Of a DNA stretch of 50,792 nt, positions 24,491 through 32,672 are shown in pieces. The position numbers and the translations under genes are program-made. The first letter of the stretch is position 1, and each line of letters opens with the position of its first letter. The DNA is from Candidatus Dietzia intestinipullorum (GTDB lineage Bacteria > Actinomycetota > Actinomycetes > Mycobacteriales > Mycobacteriaceae), in contig DWWP01000027.1 of assembly GCA_019119635.1 (NCBI GenBank), positions 1 through 50,792 of the forward strand. The letters are read 5' to 3'. Below the pieces are notes generated by a model. The model was not told the origin of the DNA. It saw nothing but the letters and a program-made list of their open reading frames with translations, and did no database searches.

Positions 24491-24562
24491 CCGCAGGCTT
24501 CCCCTCCTGCGGTACGGACACGCACGTGCTGGCAATGAGCCTAGCGTGAATGGTGTGGTCAA
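24491..24562 (-). promoter_or_regulatory. Promoter region and 5' leader hairpin of the HTH gene
   Basis: TAGGCT (plus 24538-24543) is the likely -10 element. TTGACC (24557-24562) lies upstream but only 13 bases away, so it is not an ideal -35. The leader holds a seven-base-pair hairpin (CCGCAGG 24491-24497 with CCTGCGG 24506-24512) whose loop, read on the minus strand, contains AGGGGAAG. Between this region and the proC stop (24731) nothing else is seen. Confidence 0.4.
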
Positions 24563-24730
24563 TGCGACGGGAGTGGGCAAATAACTTCTCCGACACGCCG
24601 CCCTGTCCGAGCCTCACGCGCCCTGACCTGCGCCTGTGTTATCCGCGCCGTATCAGCACGTGGGTGATCTCTCACATGCTGAACACGGCGACGGGGCGCC
24701 CCCGGCCTCACCCGCGACCGCCACGACGTC

Positions 24731-25570
24731 TCACCCGTCGGCCTCGTCGTCGTCCCGTGTCGACGCAGCCGCCAACAGCGCCGACTTCGACGCCGCCGCC
24801 TCCACCGCGTCCGCGACCGCCGAGCGGTACCCACCGGCCTCGAGGCGCCTGATCGCCGCCGCGGTGGTGCCCCCGGGCGAGCTGACCGCGGCCCGCAGGC
24901 CCGCGGGCCCGTCCCCGCCGGCGGCGAGCATGGCGCCCGCCCCGTACGCCGTGCCCACCGCCAGCTCCGTCGCGACCTGCCGCGGCAGGCCCTGCTCGAC
25001 GGCGGCGTCGATCATCGCCTCCGCGAGGAGGAAGAAATAGGCGGGGCCGGAGCCCGACACCGCGGTGACGGCATCCATCTGCGTCTCGGTGACGACGACG
25101 ACGGCGCCGACACTCTTCATGACGGTGACGACCTGCTCCAGGTGCTCATCACGCGCAAAGCGCCCCTTGCAGACGGCGGAGACGCCACTGCCGACGAGCA
25201 TGGCCGTGTTGGGCATGACGCGCACCACGGGCGATCCCGCGCTGAGCTTGGTCTCCAACACCTCCGTGGGCACGCCGGCCGCCAGCGACACGACGATCGA
25301 CTCGTGCACGCTGTCGGAGATGGCGTCGCCGATCCGGTCGACCACTGCGGGCACGTCGCCGGGCTTGACCGCCACGGCGATCACGTCCGCGCCCTCGCAG
25401 CCGATCTCGAGTCCGGTCGACAGGATGTTGTACTTGCGGCTCAGTTCGGCGGCGCGGGCCTCGACGGCCTCGATCACCACGATGTCCTGCGGCGGTGTGC
25501 CCGCCTCCCGGAGCCCCGAGATGAGGGCCTCACCGATGCGTCCGCCTCCGACAACTGCGATTCTCGTCAT
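24731..25570 (-). CDS. proC: Pyrroline-5-carboxylate reductase
   Basis: 279 residues, full length. It catalyses the last step of proline synthesis, reducing pyrroline-5-carboxylate with NAD(P)H. The nucleotide motif IAVVGGGRIGEAL is at residues 4-16, RVMPNTAMLVGSG lies mid-protein, and the substrate and dimer region is AVSGSGPAYFFLLAEAM, then SPGGTTAAAIRRLE. The C-terminal tail is acidic (TRDDDEADG). Same neighbourhood as M. tuberculosis Rv0500. Confidence 0.95.
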   Translation of the reverse strand: MTRIAVVGGGRIGEALISGLREAGTPPQDIVVIEAVEARAAELSRKYNILSTGLEIGCEGADVIAVAVKPGDVPAVVDRIGDAISDSVHESIVVSLAAGVPTEVLETKLSAGSPVVRVMPNTAMLVGSGVSAVCKGRFARDEHLEQVVTVMKSVGAVVVVTETQMDAVTAVSGSGPAYFFLLAEAMIDAAVEQGLPRQVATELAVGTAYGAGAMLAAGGDGPAGLRAAVSSPGGTTAAAIRRLEAGGYRSAVADAVEAAASKSALLAAASTRDDDEADG

Positions 25571-25577
25571 GGGCCCA

Positions 25578-25583
25578 ACACTG
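25578..25583 (-). promoter_or_regulatory. Candidate -10 element of proC (leaderless)
   Basis: CAGTGT on the minus strand is seven bases before the ATG at 25570. It fits NANNNT but not the first T. Confidence 0.3.
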
Positions 25584-25702
25584 CCACACGCCCGTGCCGC
25601 CCCCTCCCGCTCCGCAGGCCCGGCCCCGGTCCCAGCCCGGCCACTCGGGATGCGCTGGCGGAATGGACCAGACCCGCAGCGTAGACCCCCGCACGTCGGG
25701 CA

Positions 25703-25759
25703 CAGCGGCAGCGCATCTGTGGGGACGGGCGCAGCGGCAGCGCATCTGCAGGGGACGGG
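25703..25759. repeat. Two tandem copies of a ~28-bp unit upstream of proC
   Basis: The unit CAGCGGCAGCGCATCTG plus a GGGGACGGG end occurs at 25703-25729 and 25732-25759, differing by a T versus CA. Period is 29 bases. It lies in the 255-base gap between the proC start and the Rv0497-like stop, about 130 bases before proC. No gene is seen in the gap. Confidence 0.7.
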
Positions 25760-25825
25760 TGGCCAACGAGCTCCGCCCGCACCATCAGGCGCGGGCGGAG
25801 CGGTGTCGTGCTGCGGGAGCGGGCG

Positions 25826-27418
25826 CTACGTGATGGCTCTCAGGAGCAGCGGCCCACAGGTCACACCCAGGCCGACGATCACGGCGAGCGCGATGCTCAC
25901 CCAGTCGTTGGACCGGCGCAGGACCCGGACCATGGCGACCAGGCCCACGATCACGACGACCGCCAGCGCCATGGCGACCCACGGCAGGTCGCGCCACAGC
26001 AGCTGGAAGCCGATGAACAGTGCAGCGCCGGCCAGCGCCGAGGCGACGACCTGCGCCGCCAGCACCGCCCACTGGGCGACGGGCGAGCGCTCGTCGGAGG
26101 CTCCCTCGCGGGTGGCGTCGAGGCTCCGGACGTCGGCGTCCTCGGGTGTGTCCGCACCAGCGGGTGTCTCCGTGGCCGCCGCAGCGCCGGTGCCGGGCGT
26201 GCCCGTGGCCGCCGCAGCACCGGTGCCCGGTCCGGCCGCGGTGTCCGGAGTCGTTGCGCCCGACCCGGCCGAGGTGTCGGTCCCCGCAGGAGCGTCCTTG
26301 CTTCCGGTGGCGGCCGCGGTCATCCCGGCCACGCCCGCACCCGCGGCCGCTGCGCCACCGACCTTCGCGGCGGTCGACGACGACGCGTCGTCCTCGGTCG
26401 CCTCGGGAGCGGAGTGGGAGGTCGATCCCGAGCCGGACGGCAGCCCCCATCCGGTGCCGGGTGTAGTGGGGGCGGCAGCGGCGGGCGCATCGGGGGCGGT
26501 CTTCGTCTCGGCGGTAGCGGGTGTGCCGGCGTCCGGGGCGGCATCATCGCCGGGCTCCTCGTCGGAGGACTTGCCCGCGGCGAACGCACCCGCGCCGACA
26601 GCTCCGGCCGTCGCGGCGCCTGCTGCCGCAGCCGTGCCCGGGACACCCCTCGACCTGTCCTCGGACGTCTCCCCCGCGGTGGAGCCCGAGGGCGCCGCCT
26701 CGTCCTTGCGATTGCGACCGAACAGCCCCCGCAGGCCGCCCTTGCGGCCGGAGCCCGCCGATTCGGTGGGCTCCTCGGTGCTTCCGCCGGCCGGTGCCTC
26801 CGGGGCGGCCCCAGCCCGGGACGGCGCGCCGCGCATCGGCGCGGTCGGTGCCCCCTGGGTCGGCGGGGTCGGTGCCCCCTGGCTCGACGGGGTCGGCGCG
26901 GTCGGCGCCCCCTGGGCCGACGGGGTCGGCGCGGTCGGCGCTCCGTGGCTCGGCGTGGTGGGTGCAGATGTGGAGGGGGCGGACGGCGCCGCCGGGGGCG
27001 CGTCCCGGGGATCCGGCGTCTGCGGGGCGCCGGCGGGGGTCGACCTCGTCGTCGTCTCCCGGGCGCTCGTCCCGGACGGCGCTGACGCGGCCGGCGTCTC
27101 GGATGTGCCGTCCGTGGCGCCCTCGCCCGAGTCGGCCTCGACACCCGCGCCCGGGTCGGCCCCGGCGCCCGCGGCGGACGCCTGCTCTCTCTCGGCGGCC
27201 TCCTCTGCCTCGCGGGCACGCCGGCGCGCGGCGCGACCACTCAACACCGTGTCGTCGGTGACCTTGGGGAGCTCGCCCGTCAGCTCGGAGACGCTCACAC
27301 CGTCGCCCTCGCCGGCGCGGCGTCGCCTCCGGCCCGTCGACGCGGCAGGCTGATCAGCGCCCATGCGCTTCAGCAGATCCGCCACGGTGATCTGCTGACC
27401 GTCCTGATCCTCGGCCAT
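25826..27418 (-). CDS. Rv0497-like membrane protein with long disordered Ala/Pro/Thr region
   Basis: 530 residues. The conserved head (TVADLLKRMGADQP, about 11-24) is followed by RRRRR and a short conserved SELTGELPKVTDD stretch. About 340 residues of low-complexity Ala, Pro, Thr and Ser come next, including four imperfect GAPTAPTPS-type repeats at about 157-199. The C-terminus has three membrane helices, near 450-467, 472-492 and 503-525. The conserved head and tail match M. tuberculosis Rv0497 in place, but the linker appears much longer. The head probably lies in the cytoplasm. Two bases separate it from ppx, so they share an operon. Confidence 0.78.
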   Translation of the reverse strand: MAEDQDGQQITVADLLKRMGADQPAASTGRRRRRAGEGDGVSVSELTGELPKVTDDTVLSGRAARRRAREAEEAAEREQASAAGAGADPGAGVEADSGEGATDGTSETPAASAPSGTSARETTTRSTPAGAPQTPDPRDAPPAAPSAPSTSAPTTPSHGAPTAPTPSAQGAPTAPTPSSQGAPTPPTQGAPTAPMRGAPSRAGAAPEAPAGGSTEEPTESAGSGRKGGLRGLFGRNRKDEAAPSGSTAGETSEDRSRGVPGTAAAAGAATAGAVGAGAFAAGKSSDEEPGDDAAPDAGTPATAETKTAPDAPAAAAPTTPGTGWGLPSGSGSTSHSAPEATEDDASSSTAAKVGGAAAAGAGVAGMTAAATGSKDAPAGTDTSAGSGATTPDTAAGPGTGAAAATGTPGTGAAAATETPAGADTPEDADVRSLDATREGASDERSPVAQWAVLAAQVVASALAGAALFIGFQLLWRDLPWVAMALAVVVIVGLVAMVRVLRRSNDWVSIALAVIVGLGVTCGPLLLRAIT

Positions 27419-27420
27419 CG

Positions 27421-28368
27421 TCAGCTCCCCTTCCCGTCGCTGCCCACGTCCCGGTCGAGACGTTGCAGTATAAGTCCCTCACGCAGGGCCCACGGACAGA
27501 TTTTCACAGATTCCAGCCCGAGTGCACGCATCGACGACTCCGCCACCAGCGCTCCCGCCACCACTTGGTGTGAACGATCAGAGCTGATTCCCTCCAACTC
27601 TGCCCTGTCAGCCGCCGTCATGCGAGAGATGAACGCGATCACCTGCCGCAGACCCGACGCCGTGAGCGTACGTTCCACGCGCGGACCCGCCGACGACGGC
27701 GCGGCCCCCGTCAGCCTGGCCAGCATGCGGAACGTCTTGGAGGTGGCGGACGCGAGGTCCGGCTCACCGAGCGCGCGCATCGCCTTGGCGGGGCGCTCGA
27801 GCTCCGCGTCGATGTAGTCCCGCAGCTGGTTGATGCGCTTGCGCTCCGGCGGATCGGACTGGAACCAGTCGTGGGTGAGCCGGCTGGCGCCCAGTTGCAG
27901 ACTCCGCGCCTGCTCGGGCAGCTCGTCCTCGCCGCTCGTCAGCTCGAGTGAGCCCCCACCGATGTCGAGGTTGACGATCCGGCCCGCACTCCAGCCGAAC
28001 CACCGGCGGGTCGCGAGGAACGTCATCCGTGCCTCGTCCTCTCCCTCGAGCACACGCAACTCGACGCCGGTCTCCTTCTCGACCCGCGCCAGCACCGCAT
28101 CCGAGTTGGCACAGTCGCGCACCGCCGAGGTGGCCAGCGCCATCACCTCTCCGCACTTGGTGGCCTTGGCCAGATCCGCCGCCTCGTGGACGGCCTCCAC
28201 CAGTCGGGCGATCCCCGCCTCGGAGATGTTGTCGTGCTCGTCGAGGTACTCGATCAGTCGCAGCCGGGTCTTGGAGTCGTTCATCGGCGTCGGGTGGGCG
28301 CCACGGTGCGCGTCGACCACGACGAAATGCACCGTGTTGCTCCCGACGTCCAGGACACCTAATCGCAC
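27421..28368 (-). CDS. ppx: Exopolyphosphatase / Ppx-GppA phosphatase
   Basis: 315 residues, the short Ppx form. It removes terminal phosphates from polyphosphate or acts on pppGpp. Actin-like phosphate loops are LGVLDVGSNTVHFVVVDAH (about 3-21) and VNLDIGGGSLELTSG (about 140). TSAVRDCANS is typical. It lacks the C-terminal HD domain of the long forms, like Rv0496. Starts with GTG at 28368. The polyphosphate role fits the nearby phosphate-sensing SenX3-RegX3. Confidence 0.92.
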   Translation of the reverse strand: MRLGVLDVGSNTVHFVVVDAHRGAHPTPMNDSKTRLRLIEYLDEHDNISEAGIARLVEAVHEAADLAKATKCGEVMALATSAVRDCANSDAVLARVEKETGVELRVLEGEDEARMTFLATRRWFGWSAGRIVNLDIGGGSLELTSGEDELPEQARSLQLGASRLTHDWFQSDPPERKRINQLRDYIDAELERPAKAMRALGEPDLASATSKTFRMLARLTGAAPSSAGPRVERTLTASGLRQVIAFISRMTAADRAELEGISSDRSHQVVAGALVAESSMRALGLESVKICPWALREGLILQRLDRDVGSDGKGS

Positions 28369-28374
28369 GCATCC

Positions 28375-28393
28375 ACAGTAAACGGTCTACGGT
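28375..28393. promoter_or_regulatory. Back-to-back leaderless promoters of ppx and the Rv0495c-like gene
   Basis: On the minus strand, TACTGT (28375-28380) ends six bases before the ppx GTG. On the plus strand, TACGGT (28388-28393) ends eight bases before GTG 28402. Only 33 bases separate the two start codons, so the -10 regions nearly touch and polymerases should exclude each other. Confidence 0.5.
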
Positions 28394-28401
28394 CGCAGGT
28401 T

Positions 28402-29241
28402 GTGACCGCCACCGAACGCACCAGCATGCCGGGCGCGCCCCTCCCGGAGGTCCCCCTCGACTTCCCGCGCGAGTGGTACACGTTCTCGGACCCCTCCAAC
28501 GACCAGCACGTCATCTCCGCCGACATGACCTGGCTCCTGTCCCGCTGGACCTGTGTGTTCGGCACCCCCGCCTGTCACGGGATCGACGCGGACCAGCCGG
28601 ACTCCGGCTGTTGCACCAACGGGGCGTTCCTGAGCGACGACGACGACCGCGCGCGACTGCTGGAGAACGTCGAGCTGTTGGGCGAGGACGAGTGGCAGCA
28701 CCGGTCCGCCTGCCGGGAGATCGCGGAGGCCGGGGAGAGCGACCTGGAGCCGTGGCTCGAGGTGGATGAGCTGACGGGCGACGACGGCGAGCCCGAGCAG
28801 GCGCTACGGACCCGCAGGCACAACGGTCGCTGCGTGTTCTTCAACGACGTCGGCTGGCCGGCCGGCTCCGGCTGCGCCCTGCACCACATGGCGGGCCGGA
28901 CCGGCCGCTCACTGCCCGATTCCAAGCCGGACGTGTGCTGGCAACTGCCCCTCCGTCAGACCCAGGAGTGGGAGACCCGGGCCGACGAGGGCGAGGTGCT
29001 GCACACCCGCATCAGCGAGTACGACCGCCGCGGCTGGGGGCCGGGCGGCCTGGACCTGGATTGGTACTGCACCGGTTCGCCCGAGGCGCACGTGGGCAGC
29101 GAGCCCGTCTACGTCTCGATGCGCGACGAGCTGGTGGCCCTCCTGGGCCAGGAGGTCTACGACGTGCTGGCCGCCGCGTGCCGTCGCCGCGCGCAGCTGG
29201 GGATCGTCGCGGTCCACCCGGCCTCCGACCACAGCGGCTGA
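28402..29241 (+). CDS. Conserved cysteine-rich protein (Rv0495c type)
   Basis: 279 residues with ten cysteines, including WTCVFGTPACHG (51, 58), a CC pair (70-71), Cys104, Cys144, Cys158, Cys179 and Cys223. The spacing suggests a metal or iron-sulfur site of the DUF3109/YkgJ kind, but no cluster type can be asserted. It lacks a signal peptide. The mycobacterial homologue keeps the same place next to ppx. Function is unknown. The tail-to-tail gap to regX3 is 45 bases and GC-rich. Confidence 0.8.
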   Translation: MTATERTSMPGAPLPEVPLDFPREWYTFSDPSNDQHVISADMTWLLSRWTCVFGTPACHGIDADQPDSGCCTNGAFLSDDDDRARLLENVELLGEDEWQHRSACREIAEAGESDLEPWLEVDELTGDDGEPEQALRTRRHNGRCVFFNDVGWPAGSGCALHHMAGRTGRSLPDSKPDVCWQLPLRQTQEWETRADEGEVLHTRISEYDRRGWGPGGLDLDWYCTGSPEAHVGSEPVYVSMRDELVALLGQEVYDVLAAACRRRAQLGIVAVHPASDHSG

Positions 29242-29286
29242 ACCCGGCCGCCCCCGGGCCCGCGGGTCCGGGCGAGAGCCTTCAGG

Positions 29287-29976
29287 TCAGGACTCGAACT
29301 TGTAGCCCAGGCCCCGCACCGTCACCAGGTGGACGGGTTTGCCCGGATCTGGCTCGATCTTGGCGCGCAGGCGCTTGACGTGGACGTCCAGGGTCTTGGT
29401 GTCGCCGACGTAGTCCGATCCCCACACGCGGTCGATGAGCTGCCCGCGCGTGAGGACGCGGCCGGAGTTACGCAGCAGGTACTCGAGTAGGTCGAATTCC
29501 TTGAGCGGCAACGTGGTGCCGTCGCCGCGGACGGTGACGGTGTGCCTCTCCACGTCCATGCGGACGGGGCCGGCCTCGAGTACGCCGAGCTCCTCGGCCT
29601 GCTCGGCCTCCACGTCGGCGCCCCGGCGCAGGACGGCGCGGATCCGCGCGATGAGTTCGCGGGCGGAATACGGCTTGGTCACGTAGTCGTCGGCGCCCAA
29701 CTCCAGTCCGACCACCTTGTCGATCTCACTGTCCCGGGCGGTCACCATGATCACCGGCACGCTGGAGGTCACGCGGAGTCGCTTGCACACGTCGGTGCCG
29801 GACATCCCGGGAAGCATGAGGTCCAGCAGGACGATGTCGGCACCCTCCGCGTCGAAGGCCTCCAATGCGGTGGGGCCGTCACCGGCGATGGTGACGTCGA
29901 AGCCCTCCTTGCGGAGCAGGAAGGCCAGCGGGTCGGCGAGCGACGCCTCGTCCTCCACGATCAACACCCTGGTCAC
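29287..29976 (-). CDS. regX3: Phosphate-responsive response regulator RegX3
   Basis: 229 residues of the OmpR/PhoB family. The receiver domain has VEDE (7-10), phospho-acceptor Asp52 (LLDLMLPG) and the lysine of TKPYSAREL. The C-terminal winged-helix domain ends LVTVRGLGYKFES. RegX3 activates phosphate-uptake genes and is involved in envelope and redox control in mycobacteria. GTG at 29976 overlaps the senX3 stop by four bases; in M. tuberculosis a repeat-containing spacer separates the two genes, here there is none. Confidence 0.95.
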   Translation of the reverse strand: MTRVLIVEDEASLADPLAFLLRKEGFDVTIAGDGPTALEAFDAEGADIVLLDLMLPGMSGTDVCKRLRVTSSVPVIMVTARDSEIDKVVGLELGADDYVTKPYSARELIARIRAVLRRGADVEAEQAEELGVLEAGPVRMDVERHTVTVRGDGTTLPLKEFDLLEYLLRNSGRVLTRGQLIDRVWGSDYVGDTKTLDVHVKRLRAKIEPDPGKPVHLVTVRGLGYKFES

Positions 29977-31199
29977 TGCACGTGATCCTCTCGTTGTATG
30001 ACGTTCTCGGCGAGCTCGCGCCCGACCGTGTTCGCGGCGGCGGAGGGCGGGGCCTCGCCGTCGCCCGACTCCACGTGAGCCGGAAGTTCGAGCGTGAAGG
30101 TCGACCCGGTTCCGGGCCGGCTCCACAGGGTCACCAGGCCGTTGTGGTTCTGGGCGACGTGCTTGACGATCGCCAGGCCCAGCCCGGTCCCCCCGGTGGC
30201 ACGGGAGCGGGCCTTGTCCACGCGGAAGAAGCGCTCGAAGACGCGGCCCTGGTGCTCGGGGGCGATGCCGATGCCGCGATCGGTGACGCGCAGCGACACG
30301 ACGTTGCCGTCGATGGCGCGCGTGATGGACACCGGCGTGCGCTCGGGCGAGTAGTTGACGGCGTTGGACACGAGGTTGGACACCGCGGTGACGAGCAGCA
30401 TCCGGTCACCGCGGACCTCCAGCCCCGACGGCGCGTCCGTGATGATCTCGATGCCGGCCGACTCGGCCACGGAGGCGGAGCGCGTGACGGCCTCGTGCAC
30501 CAGGTCGTCGACATCCACCGGCTCGGGGTCACGGATCCGCTCGGCGCCCTGGAGACGGGACAACTCGATGAGCTCGGAGACCATGTTGCCCAGCCGATGG
30601 GTCTCGTTCACCACGCGGCCGCCGAAGTACTCGACGGATTCCGGATCGTCCTTGGACTCGAGCAGCGCCTCCGCCAGGACCGCCATGGCGCCGACCGGCG
30701 TCTTGAGTTCGTGCGAGACGTTGGCGACGAAGTCGCGGCGTGCGGACTCCATGCGTCGGTGCTCGGAGTCGTCGTCGGCGAACACCACCACGAACTGCGC
30801 CCCGTGGCCCTCGAGGATCTCGCCGCGCCCGCTCACCGAGGGGATCCGGCGCCGCCCCACGGTCGTCTTGGCCGGCAGGTCGAAGCCCGCCGGACGCCCG
30901 TCGGCGAAGATGCCGCGCGCGACGCGCCACACGGGCTCGATGAGCAGCCGGTCGTCGACGATCCCCAGGTCCGCGGCCCGGCGGTTGTAGAGGACGACGT
31001 CCTGGTGCCGGTCCACCACGGCCAGCGCGTACGGCGCCTGGTGGTACACCGAGCGCAGGACCTCGAGGCGGCTCGGTCCGGCCTTCTCGGCGAGCCTGCG
31101 CTCCCTGCGTGCGGTAAACGCGGGGGCCACGAATCCACCGATCGCGACCCCGATCACGGCGGCGACGATCGCGATGGCGATCCCGAGACTGACCTGCAC
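29973..31199 (-). CDS. senX3: Sensor histidine kinase SenX3
   Basis: 408 residues. One N-terminal helix (GIAIAIVAAVIGVAIGGFVAPAF), then a PAS-like sensor domain (about 45-145), and the DHp helix with the phosphorylated His163 in FVANVSHELKTPVGA. The HATPase domain has the N box (NLVSNAVNYSP), DRGIGIAPEHQ and GGTGLGLAIVKH. It phosphorylates RegX3 when phosphate is low. The short C-terminal tail is unstructured. GTG start at 31199 with a leaderless promoter. Confidence 0.95.
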   Translation of the reverse strand: MQVSLGIAIAIVAAVIGVAIGGFVAPAFTARRERRLAEKAGPSRLEVLRSVYHQAPYALAVVDRHQDVVLYNRRAADLGIVDDRLLIEPVWRVARGIFADGRPAGFDLPAKTTVGRRRIPSVSGRGEILEGHGAQFVVVFADDDSEHRRMESARRDFVANVSHELKTPVGAMAVLAEALLESKDDPESVEYFGGRVVNETHRLGNMVSELIELSRLQGAERIRDPEPVDVDDLVHEAVTRSASVAESAGIEIITDAPSGLEVRGDRMLLVTAVSNLVSNAVNYSPERTPVSITRAIDGNVVSLRVTDRGIGIAPEHQGRVFERFFRVDKARSRATGGTGLGLAIVKHVAQNHNGLVTLWSRPGTGSTFTLELPAHVESGDGEAPPSAAANTVGRELAENVIQREDHVQ

Positions 31200-31206
31200 G
31201 CGTCAG

Positions 31207-31212
31207 ATACTA
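31207..31212 (-). promoter_or_regulatory. -10 element of senX3-regX3 (leaderless)
   Basis: TAGTAT on the minus strand, seven bases before GTG 31199. TTGTGG lies 19 bases further upstream and could act as a -35. Confidence 0.5.
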
Positions 31213-31251
31213 CGGGGCGGCCACGCGGAGGCCACAACGGGAAACCCCCGG

Positions 31252-31276
31252 CCACCTGCGGGAAATTCGCAGGTGG
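31252..31276 (-). terminator. gpmA terminator hairpin
   Basis: CCACCTGCG (31252-31260) and CGCAGGTGG (31268-31276) form a perfect nine-base-pair stem with a seven-base loop, 43 bases after the gpmA stop. It would isolate gpmA transcription from senX3. It could also work as an operator. Confidence 0.55.
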
Positions 31277-31293
31277 GCGGGGATTCGTGCGGC

Positions 31294-31315
31294 GTTCACC
31301 GACTCGTCACCCGGC
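31294..31315. promoter_or_regulatory. PHO-box-like direct repeat upstream of senX3
   Basis: GTTCACC at 31294 and CGTCACC at 31305 are 11 bases apart, the unit spacing of actinobacterial PHO boxes (GTTCACC repeats). It lies about 100 bases upstream of the senX3 start, in the gpmA-senX3 gap, and suits RegX3 autoregulation. The second unit matches only in part. Confidence 0.35.
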
Positions 31316-31318
31316 GCC

Positions 31319-32065
31319 CTACTTGGCACCCTGCTCGGCCACCGCCGCCGCGCCGGCCGCCGCCGCCTCGGGGTCCAGGTAGGTGCCGCCCGGGTTGGCC
31401 ACCGCGCCCGACTCGTCGAACCGGTACACCAGCGGGATCCCGGTGGGGATGTTGAGGCCGGCGATCTCCTCGTCCGAGATGGAGTCGAGGTGCTTGACCA
31501 ACGCGCGCAGCGAGTTGCCGTGCGCGGCCACCAGCACCGTCTTGCCCTCCGCGATCAGGGGCGCGATCTCGGCCGTGTAGTACGGGATGAACCGGTCCAC
31601 CACGTCCTTGAGGCACTCGGTGAGCGGCACCTCCGGGAGGTCGGCGTAGCGCGGGTCCGAGGTCTGCGAGTACTTGTCGTCCGCGGAGATCGTCGGCGGC
31701 GGGGTGTCGTAGCTGCGGCGCCAGAGCATGAACTGCTCCTCGCCGTACTCCTCCTTGATCTCCGCCTTGTCCAGCCCCTGGAGCCTCCCGTAGTGGCGCT
31801 CGTTGAGCTTCCAGTGCCGCACGACCGGGATCCAGTGGCGATCGCACGCGTCCAGCGCGATGTTGGCGGTGGTGATGGCCCGACGCAGCAACGACGTGTA
31901 CGCGATGTCCGGGAGGAGTCCCTCCTCGGCGAGGAGCTGACCGCCGCGGACCGCCTCCTCGCGACCCTTGTCGGTCAGGTCGACGTCGACCCAGCCGGTG
32001 AACTGATTGGACGCGTTCCACAGGGACTGCCCGTGACGCAACAGGACGAGGGTTCCGTAAGCCAT
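31319..32065 (-). CDS. gpmA: 2,3-bisphosphoglycerate-dependent phosphoglycerate mutase
   Basis: 248 residues. It interconverts 3- and 2-phosphoglycerate in glycolysis and gluconeogenesis. [20 protein letters not shown] carries the phosphorylated His11. [12 protein letters not shown] and [16 protein letters not shown] (second histidine) complete the site. Full length for the dPGM family. The neighbours senX3 and YbjN are as in mycobacteria (Rv0489). The C-terminus is Ala-rich. Confidence 0.96.
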   Translation of the reverse strand: MAYGTLVLLRHGQSLWNASNQFTGWVDVDLTDKGREEAVRGGQLLAEEGLLPDIAYTSLLRRAITTANIALDACDRHWIPVVRHWKLNERHYGRLQGLDKAEIKEEYGEEQFMLWRRSYDTPPPTISADDKYSQTSDPRYADLPEVPLTECLKDVVDRFIPYYTAEIAPLIAEGKTVLVAAHGNSLRALVKHLDSISDEEIAGLNIPTGIPLVYRFDESGAVANPGGTYLDPEAAAAGAAAVAEQGAK

Positions 32066-32071
32066 GGGCCC

Positions 32072-32077
32072 ATTATG
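32072..32077 (-). promoter_or_regulatory. -10 element of gpmA (leaderless)
   Basis: CATAAT on the minus strand, six bases (GGGCCC) before the ATG at 32065. Confidence 0.45.
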
Positions 32078-32128
32078 ACCCCTGCCCCACGGTCGCCGTG
32101 TGGCGAGTGAGGGATGGAGGCCGAAAGC

Positions 32129-32644
32129 TCACTCGGGCTGCGGGAGGTCCTCGGTGAGATGGCGGAACGCCTGCAGATTGTGGAGGGGCTCCCCGCGGGC
32201 CACGCGCCACTCCCACTCCCGACGGATCGACGTGTGGAATCCGGTCTCCAACAGGACGTTGAAGTCGTGGTCGGCCGCCTCGAGCACCTGGCCCAGCACG
32301 CGGTCCAGCTCCTCCTCGGTCACCGACACCAGCGGCATCCGGCCCACCAGGTAGATGTCGCCGTTGTTGTCCAGCGTGTAGGCCACCTGGTACAGCCGCC
32401 GGTTGCGCCGCAGCATGTACTTGTAGACCTTCTCGTGGTCCTCGTCCGGATTGCGGCACACGAACGCCTCCACGCGCACGCTCTCCCGCGCGACCGTGAG
32501 GTGGCACGCCGTCTTGAGCCGCTTCTCGCCCGGCAGCTGCACCACGAAGGTGCGCCCGTCGGCCAGGGTGGACTCGATCTCGCGGTCCACCAGGAAGGCG
32601 CGGATCCGCTCGATGGTGGGGGCGTCCGGGCTGTCGTCGCTCAT
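32129..32644 (-). CDS. YbjN-domain protein (Rv0487 type)
   Basis: 171 residues of the YbjN fold, which resembles type III secretion chaperones and has been linked to stress tolerance. The landmarks are RAFLVDREIESTLADGRTFVVQLPGE, VYKYMLRRNRRLYQVAYTLDNNGDIYLVGRMPL and the acidic tail LTEDLPQPE. The molecular role is unknown. It follows mshA by 28 bases with GAGGAG before its ATG, so mshA-ybjN is an operon. The same pairing in mycobacteria suggests a link with mycothiol metabolism that is still unproven. Confidence 0.88.
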   Translation of the reverse strand: MSDDSPDAPTIERIRAFLVDREIESTLADGRTFVVQLPGEKRLKTACHLTVARESVRVEAFVCRNPDEDHEKVYKYMLRRNRRLYQVAYTLDNNGDIYLVGRMPLVSVTEEELDRVLGQVLEAADHDFNVLLETGFHTSIRREWEWRVARGEPLHNLQAFRHLTEDLPQPE

Positions 32645-32672
32645 GGTCGTGACTCCTCTCGGATGGCGTGCG

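Noticed and set aside
24462-24617. 52-residue N-terminal extension of the BldC-like protein
   Set aside because: It runs through the probable promoter and leader hairpin, and the homologue begins near the ATG at 24461.
25065-27353. 762-codon plus-strand frame rich in Ala, Pro and Val
   Set aside because: Antisense to proC and to the Ala/Pro-rich Rv0497-like gene; its repetitiveness mirrors that gene.
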